Below, piece by piece: positions 6,784-10,679 of a stretch of DNA of 10,679 nucleotides; the stretch's first letter is position 1; each line of letters begins with the position of its first letter. The notes below the pieces were generated by a model. That model was not told the DNA's origin, did not search any database, and saw only the letters and a program-made list of their open reading frames with translations. The stretch spans positions 1 through 10,679 of the forward strand of contig DATCDK010000023.1 of assembly GCA_036510735.1 (NCBI GenBank). Reading direction: 5' to 3'. The DNA is from PALSA-607 sp036510735 (lineage in GTDB: Bacteria; Actinomycetota; Actinomycetes; Acidothermales; Acidothermaceae). The position numbers and the translations under genes were made by a program.

Positions 6784-6798
6784 TAGAGTTCGAGCGTG
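6784..6798 (+). promoter_or_regulatory. Likely -10 element for leaderless hydroxyacid dehydrogenase mRNA
   Basis: TAGAGT (6784-6789) fits the actinobacterial -10 consensus TANNNT. Six bases separate it from GTG 6796, which would make the first base of the start codon the likely +1. There is no Shine-Dalgarno in the 21-base gap after the alcohol dehydrogenase stop. The -35 region is not recognisable. Confidence 0.5.
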
Positions 6799-8007
6799 TC
6801 TGATCGCCAAGTGCCGAAGTGGGCGGACTTCAAACCGCTGCTGCGCGTCAAGCCGATCGAGCTCAATCGCACGACGCGACAGCTCGCCGCTGCGTTGACG
6901 ATTAGTGACCTTCGCACGCTCGCGAAGAGGCGTGTTCCGCTCGGTGTATTCGAGTACACCGATGGTGCTGCGGAGTCGGAGATCAGTTTGCGCCGCGCAC
7001 GTCAGCTCTTTCGCGATGTGCAGTTCAATCCATCGATACTTCGCAACGTTGCTGATGTCGACACCACTGTTTCCTTGCTTGGACAACCCGCTGCAGTGCC
7101 GTTTGCGTTCGCGCCGACCGGCTACTCGCGGATGATGCACCACGAGGGTGAGCGCGCTGTCGTTCGAGTAGCGGAGAGGCGCGGGATTCCCTACGCCCTC
7201 TCGACGATGGGCACCACAACGATCGAGGACGTCGCTCTTGAGGCTCCGGGCGCTCGAAAGTGGTTTCAGCTGTATGTGTGGAGGGATCGCCGAATAGCCG
7301 AGGACGTGATGGCTCGCGCGCAGGCAGCGGGCTTCGAGGCGCTCATCTTGACGGTTGACGTACCGGTCGGCGGGAGTCGGTTGCGCGAGCTGCGCAACGG
7401 CTTCTCCCTTCCGCCGGCTCTGACCGTGCGCACGGTTCTCGAAGCAGCTACTCATCCGACGTGGTGGCTGAATCTGCTGACGACGAGCCCGTTGACGTTC
7501 GCATCCTTAACGTCCTCCGACGGCACTCTCGGCGAGATTGCGGACAAGCTCTTCGACCCATCGATGACGATCGCCGACCTCGAATGGCTCCGGTCCTTCT
7601 GGCACGGTCCGCTCATCATCAAGGGGGTTCAGACCGTCGATGATGCGCGACGCGTTGTCGACGCAGGGGCCGACGCCGTCGTGGTGTCCAACCACGGAGG
7701 CCGCCAACTCGATCGTGCCCCCATTCCGGTACGGGTCTTGCCCGACGTCCTTGATGCAGTCGGCGACCGGGCCGAAGTGTGGGTCGACACGGGAGTGATG
7801 ACTGGCGGCGACATCGTCGCGGCGACTGCCCTCGGCGCCCGCGCGACCTTGGTCGGACGCGCGTACCTCTACGGGCTCATGGCCGGCGGCGAACGGGGGG
7901 TCGATCGGGCAGCTGAGATCCTCACTCGTGAGGTGCGACGGACCATGCAGCTCCTCGGTGTGGCGTCTATCGCGGAACTCAGACCGAGCCACGTGCGACT
8001 GCCCTAA
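6796..8007 (+). CDS. lldD: FMN-dependent alpha-hydroxyacid dehydrogenase, L-lactate dehydrogenase LldD2-like
   Basis: 403 residues, full length for the family of flavocytochrome b2 flavin domains and glycolate oxidases. It oxidises an L-2-hydroxyacid, probably L-lactate to pyruvate, passing electrons to the respiratory chain; location is cytoplasm or inner membrane face. All key residues are in order: Y54 in FEYTDGAAESE, Y160 in WFQLYVWRDR, D188 in ILTVDVPVGG, K276 in LIIKGVQT, and the signature SNHGGRQLD with catalytic H300 and R303. Long stretches, including the N-terminal LAAALTISDLRTLAKRR and GRAYLYGLMAGGE, closely recall mycobacterial LldD2. The related MftD of mycofactocin synthesis is an alternative, but no mycofactocin gene is visible here. 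GTG 6796 is chosen because of the -10 element exactly upstream and the good N-terminal match. Symbol is tentative because substrate was not tested. Confidence 0.9.
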   Translation: MSDRQVPKWADFKPLLRVKPIELNRTTRQLAAALTISDLRTLAKRRVPLGVFEYTDGAAESEISLRRARQLFRDVQFNPSILRNVADVDTTVSLLGQPAAVPFAFAPTGYSRMMHHEGERAVVRVAERRGIPYALSTMGTTTIEDVALEAPGARKWFQLYVWRDRRIAEDVMARAQAAGFEALILTVDVPVGGSRLRELRNGFSLPPALTVRTVLEAATHPTWWLNLLTTSPLTFASLTSSDGTLGEIADKLFDPSMTIADLEWLRSFWHGPLIIKGVQTVDDARRVVDAGADAVVVSNHGGRQLDRAPIPVRVLPDVLDAVGDRAEVWVDTGVMTGGDIVAATALGARATLVGRAYLYGLMAGGERGVDRAAEILTREVRRTMQLLGVASIAELRPSHVRLP

Positions 8008-8158
8008 GTTCTTTCGGCAGTTGCTGCGTTTGGCCGTCGGTCGAGCAGCCAGTTGGCAGACACCAGTGCGGCGAATGCTGGCGGCTGTGTCGAACGGATG
8101 AGTCGCATCGTGGCGTTCAGTTGTTTGTCCGGGCGGTTCCGCTGCCGATTCAGAAGGG
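8008..8158. other. Intergenic region ahead of the first GGDEF gene
   Basis: 151 bases without a supportable gene. Only short inverted repeats are visible, such as GCAG-TTG-CTGC near 8018-8028 and GATG-AGTCG-CATC near 8097-8109. Neither is strong enough to call a terminator or operator. A promoter for the diguanylate cyclase must lie here or inside the preceding gene, but I cannot place it. Confidence 0.4.
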
Positions 8159-9244
8159 GTGGAGCTCGACACGGACCAAGGGAGCCACCACGACGACGGC
8201 TGCCAGGCGTCGGACGTCGGTGTCGACGCTTCCCGCCTGCTCGAGGTTCTTGGCCGCATCGACTGTCACGTCTACATCGGCGAAACCCTGCATGGTGGCG
8301 GGTATCGCGAGATGTTTACCGGCCCCGGCCTCGACGCCTTGCTTGGCGGACCTATGCCCGACGGCGTCGATCCGGCCGACGCATGGGACGCCGCGGTGCA
8401 CCCTGATGACTACGAGCGTCAGGCGACTGCTTCGTCGGGTCATGGCCAGGGCGGACCGGTCTCGGTCGAATACCGAGTGATCGGCTATGACGGCGTAATC
8501 CGCTGGGTACTCGACCGCATGTGGCCGTGGCCGGTGGCCCCAGACGGCCGGCTCATCTATGACGGGGTCGTCACCGACGTCACGGAGCTGCACCAAGCGA
8601 CCGACGCGCTCCACGAGGCGTTGCTGGTCGCGCAATCGGCAAACCTTGAACTCGCGCAAGAGCGCGCCGTTGCCGAGCACCAGGCCCGAACCGACGACTT
8701 GACCGGACTGCGGAACCGGCGCGACTTCGCTGAGAAGCTGGAGCGCCACCTCACGCGCGCCGCGTACGACCAGCGTCCGATCGGGTTGCTGCTTATCGAC
8801 ATCGACTTCTTCAAGCAGATCAACGACTGGCACGGACACGGTGCGGGCGACCAGCTGCTCACGGCGTTCGCCGGCCGGCTGCGCGAATCCACCCGGGCTG
8901 ACGATCTCATCGCTCGCTGGGGTGGCGAAGAGTTTGTCGTGCTGCTGACGGATCTGGGCAGTGGCAACGTCTTGGCGGAACGGGCCGAGCAGATCCGCAG
9001 GGCAATTGCGAGTACGCCGTTCATCGTGGCGGGTCAAGCGATCGGCGTGCGCGTGTCGATCGGCGCGGCGCGAAGCAGCGTCGCGCTCGCGACATCAGAT
9101 GCGTTGCTCGCGGCCGCTGACGGTGCCATGTATGAGGCCAAGCGTGCCGGACGCGATCGGGTGTCTGTCGCCCCCGCTCAAGAGAGCGTCGTCCAGGAGA
9201 GTGCACTGTCGGCTCGAGCTGGCACTCGGACCGCTACGGGGTAG
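8159..9244 (+). CDS. PAS-GGDEF diguanylate cyclase (GGEEF active site)
   Basis: 361 residues. It should make the second messenger c-di-GMP from two GTP in the cytoplasm. A PAS_3-like sensor domain spans about residues 35-143 (VEYRVIGYDGVIRWVLDRM, then DGVVTDVTELHQ, the usual end of such a domain). A short helical linker of about 30 residues (ALHEALLVAQSANLELAQERA) leads into the GGDEF domain from TDDLTGLRNRRDF. The cyclase motif is GGEEF at 255-259, with metal-binding LLIDIDFFKQIND upstream. The inhibitory site R246-x-x-D249 lies five residues before the motif, so product inhibition is expected. There is no transmembrane segment, so the sensed signal is probably internal. The start is uncertain: no in-frame start codon lies between the stop at 8099-8101 and GTG 8159, and AGAAGGG abuts that GTG too closely to be a normal ribosome-binding site. 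Confidence 0.9.
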   Translation: MELDTDQGSHHDDGCQASDVGVDASRLLEVLGRIDCHVYIGETLHGGGYREMFTGPGLDALLGGPMPDGVDPADAWDAAVHPDDYERQATASSGHGQGGPVSVEYRVIGYDGVIRWVLDRMWPWPVAPDGRLIYDGVVTDVTELHQATDALHEALLVAQSANLELAQERAVAEHQARTDDLTGLRNRRDFAEKLERHLTRAAYDQRPIGLLLIDIDFFKQINDWHGHGAGDQLLTAFAGRLRESTRADDLIARWGGEEFVVLLTDLGSGNVLAERAEQIRRAIASTPFIVAGQAIGVRVSIGAARSSVALATSDALLAAADGAMYEAKRAGRDRVSVAPAQESVVQESALSARAGTRTATG

Positions 9245-9325
9245 GACAGGTCGAAAGCCTCGAAAGACCGCCGGCAATGCCGATGGGTGGGCACGGGGCC
9301 AATCCATGTCGCAACGACGCTCGGC

Positions 9326-9339
9326 GGAGGGCCACCATG
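9326..9339 (+). promoter_or_regulatory. Shine-Dalgarno that decides the start of the second GGDEF gene
   Basis: GGAGGG at 9326-9331 lies five bases before ATG 9337. This strong site favours 9337 over the in-frame ATGs at 9277 and 9283, which have no comparable site and would add an Arg/Gly/Asn-rich N-terminus unlike the rest of the protein. Confidence 0.7.
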
Positions 9340-10206
9340 CAGGTCCACGCGCCCAGGGTCGCGCCGGGCGACCATCTGTGGGCGTTTACAGGTGCACTCG
9401 TGCTGGTGGTCGATGTCTCCCAGCGGGTTGTGGCCGCTAACCCAGCGGCTTGCTGCGCACTCGGGGTCGCCGAACACGACCTGCTGGGTAGGGACGCTGT
9501 CGAGATAGTCGTGCCTCGCGAAGTGGCCGACTTTCGCCACGAGGTGCGCGCCGGACTACATGGCGATGTGCCCGCTACCTACGAACACGAGCTTCGCACG
9601 CTGGCTGCGGACGATCGCCGCGTGATCGCGTGGTCGATCTCGAGCCTCGCGCACTCGCCGGCTGAGATCGGGTGCATCGGGGTGGACGTCACCGCCGCGC
9701 GCAAGGACTCCGACGTGATGCGGCAGCGCGCGGTAACGGACGAGCTAACAGGATTGGCGAATCGGTCGGGTCTTCGCGACCATCTGGCGCGGATGGCTGG
9801 CAGTGGTGCCTCGGTGGTGTTCTGCGACCTCAATGGTTTCAAGGCCGTCAACGACGCGCATGGACACGACGTCGGAGACGCCGTGCTAGTGCAAGTCGCG
9901 CGGCGCCTGCAGCGAACGACACGTGGTGAGGACTTTGTCGCAAGGATCGGTGGTGATGAGTTTGTCATCGTCGCCCCGCCCGATATCAACTCCGATTTCG
10001 ACATGCTCGCGCGGCGCATTCTGCGCGCGACCGACCAGCCGATGATCCTGCCCGGTCCGATCGTCGCCACCGTCGGCATGTCCATCGGAATGGCGGTGCT
10101 CGAACCGGGCAGCGATCCGGCAGCAGTACTCACCCTTGCCGACCGCGACATGTACAGAATGAAATCGCGGCACATCACCGCAACCGCCGCCGTCGTCGAG
10201 TCCTAG
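9337..10206 (+). CDS. PAS-GGDEF diguanylate cyclase (GGDEF active site)
   Basis: 289 residues from ATG 9337. An N-terminal PAS domain (about 10-120) has the typical opening GALVLVVDVSQRVVAANPAACCALGV and the closing GCIGVDVTAARK. The GGDEF domain starts at TDELTGLANRSGL, with metal-binding VVFCDLNGFKAVND and the canonical GGDEF at 205-209. The inhibitory site is present as R196-x-x-D199. It should be an active c-di-GMP synthase with feedback control. No membrane segment is seen. It follows the first GGDEF gene by 92 bases in the same direction and may be co-transcribed with it, although the gap is large enough for its own promoter. The two proteins differ in PAS subtype and active-site sequence, so they are not a recent duplicate. 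The gene ends facing the VOC-family gene on the other strand. Confidence 0.9.
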   Translation: MQVHAPRVAPGDHLWAFTGALVLVVDVSQRVVAANPAACCALGVAEHDLLGRDAVEIVVPREVADFRHEVRAGLHGDVPATYEHELRTLAADDRRVIAWSISSLAHSPAEIGCIGVDVTAARKDSDVMRQRAVTDELTGLANRSGLRDHLARMAGSGASVVFCDLNGFKAVNDAHGHDVGDAVLVQVARRLQRTTRGEDFVARIGGDEFVIVAPPDINSDFDMLARRILRATDQPMILPGPIVATVGMSIGMAVLEPGSDPAAVLTLADRDMYRMKSRHITATAAVVES

Positions 10207-10242
10207 CGTCGCGGGGATAACAGCACTCGAAGCAGTTCGTGA

Positions 10243-10268
10243 CCGCCGTCGCAACCTTTGCGATGCGG
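10243..10268. terminator. Hairpin between convergent genes, possible bidirectional terminator
   Basis: In the 115-base gap between two converging genes, TCGCAA (10249-10254) and TTGCGA (10258-10263) form a perfect inverted repeat around CCT. The stem extends through a G-T and a C-G pair, and then CCG/CGG past one bulged C, giving about 11 pairs. No U-run follows on either strand. The position suggests transcription termination from both sides. Confidence 0.4.
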
Positions 10269-10321
10269 CCAACGCTGCTGCAAGTTCCTCACACAAAGAG
10301 TTGCTTGACAGTCGCGCCGAT

Positions 10322-10679
10322 TTACGACGGCCGGGCGGACGGTAGCCACGCCGACCAGTCGCCCTGCGGGTCGGTGGTTTGCCCGACCTCGATCAGGTGC
10401 CCGTCGGGATCGCGGATGTAGCACCGGATCTCGTACGCGTGCTGCTTCGGCGGGGTCAGGAATTGCGCACCCCGGGCGCTCCATTCCGCGTACACGGCGG
10501 CGATGTCCTTGACCCGAACGTTGAGGAAACTGCTCACTCTGTCCGGATCGGGCGGCGTCTCCAGCGTGACGGCTGGCTTGTCATCGGTTGGGCCCCCACC
10601 CACGTTGATGACGATGTAGCTGTTGGCCAGTGCGACGTAGCGTAGGTCTTCGTTGGAGAAGATCAGCTTGCCGCCGAGC
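10322..10679 (-). CDS. VOC/glyoxalase-fold protein, C-terminal part (5' end outside window)
   Basis: On the - strand, the frame is open from the right edge of the window to TAA at 10324-10322, giving at least 118 residues. The GTG at 10603 is internal, since in-frame coding sequence with sensible composition (GGKLIFSNEDLRYVALANS) continues upstream of it. The fragment carries the second beta-alpha-beta-beta-beta unit of the vicinal oxygen chelate fold: FLNVRVKDIAAVYAEWSARG, then FLTPPKQHAYEIRCYIRDPDGHLIEVGQT. The Glu in HLIEVGQ is at the usual metal-ligand position of the glyoxalase/bleomycin-resistance family (PF00903). These small cytoplasmic proteins include lyases, dioxygenases and resistance proteins, and the substrate cannot be told from this part. 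It has no visible functional link with the + strand genes. Confidence 0.82.
   Translation of the reverse strand, partial: LGGKLIFSNEDLRYVALANSYIVINVGGGPTDDKPAVTLETPPDPDRVSSFLNVRVKDIAAVYAEWSARGAQFLTPPKQHAYEIRCYIRDPDGHLIEVGQTTDPQGDWSAWLPSARPS

Noticed and set aside
8150..9037. Long open frame of 295 codons on the - strand
   Set aside because: It lies opposite the first PAS-GGDEF gene, which has clear family motifs. The antisense translation has no recognisable domain; such frames are common in GC-rich coding DNA.
9277..9336. Start of the second GGDEF protein at ATG 9277
   Set aside because: No Shine-Dalgarno precedes it and the added residues look non-coding; ATG 9337 has GGAGGG five bases upstream.
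9245..9336. A c-di-GMP riboswitch ahead of the second cyclase gene
   Set aside because: The GAAAG repeats caught the eye, but the conserved core and paired helices of known c-di-GMP aptamers are not visible.
1..10679. Mobile elements, CRISPR arrays, tRNA or rRNA genes
   Set aside because: No transposase or integrase motifs, no regularly spaced repeats and no tRNA-like cloverleaf were seen; codon use appears uniform across the genes.

Overview
This window is chromosomal DNA from a GC-rich actinobacterium. The signs are strong G/C preference at third codon positions, GTG and TTG starts, apparently leaderless genes, and two proteins that resemble mycobacterial types: an AdhA-like zinc alcohol dehydrogenase and an LldD2-like FMN hydroxyacid dehydrogenase. 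These family names come from recalled sequence patterns; no search was run. I see no mobile element, tRNA, rRNA or CRISPR array.

Region 1 (1-4611) is the end of a sugar-uptake operon on the + strand. It holds the C-terminal part of an extracellular solute-binding protein, two MalF/MalG-type ABC permeases and a GH36 alpha-galactosidase. Stop and start codons overlap (TAATG, then ATGA), and the glycosidase starts at a TTG four bases after the second permease stop. The genes suggest import of an intact alpha-galactoside (melibiose, raffinose or similar) and cytoplasmic release of galactose. No ATP-binding subunit is visible.

Region 2 (4612-5637) is a two-gene membrane cassette. A polytopic protein with two-fold internal symmetry and an E-x-x-E motif in each half overlaps by ATGA with a 71-residue membrane protein. 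Its function is not established, and it is the least described part of the window. The 138 bases after it (5638-5775) hold a perfect 16-bp inverted repeat whose loop carries seven C's.

Region 3 (5776-8007) contains two oxidoreductases on the + strand: the zinc alcohol dehydrogenase and the FMN-dependent alpha-hydroxyacid (L-lactate-type) dehydrogenase. Each has a -10-like hexamer exactly 12 bases ahead of a GTG start and no Shine-Dalgarno, so each is probably transcribed separately as a leaderless mRNA.

Region 4 (8159-10206) contains two consecutive PAS-GGDEF proteins, probable diguanylate cyclases. Both have intact catalytic and inhibitory-site motifs.

Region 5 (10322-10679) is the C-terminal part of a VOC/glyoxalase-fold protein on the - strand. 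It converges on the second GGDEF gene, with a hairpin between them.
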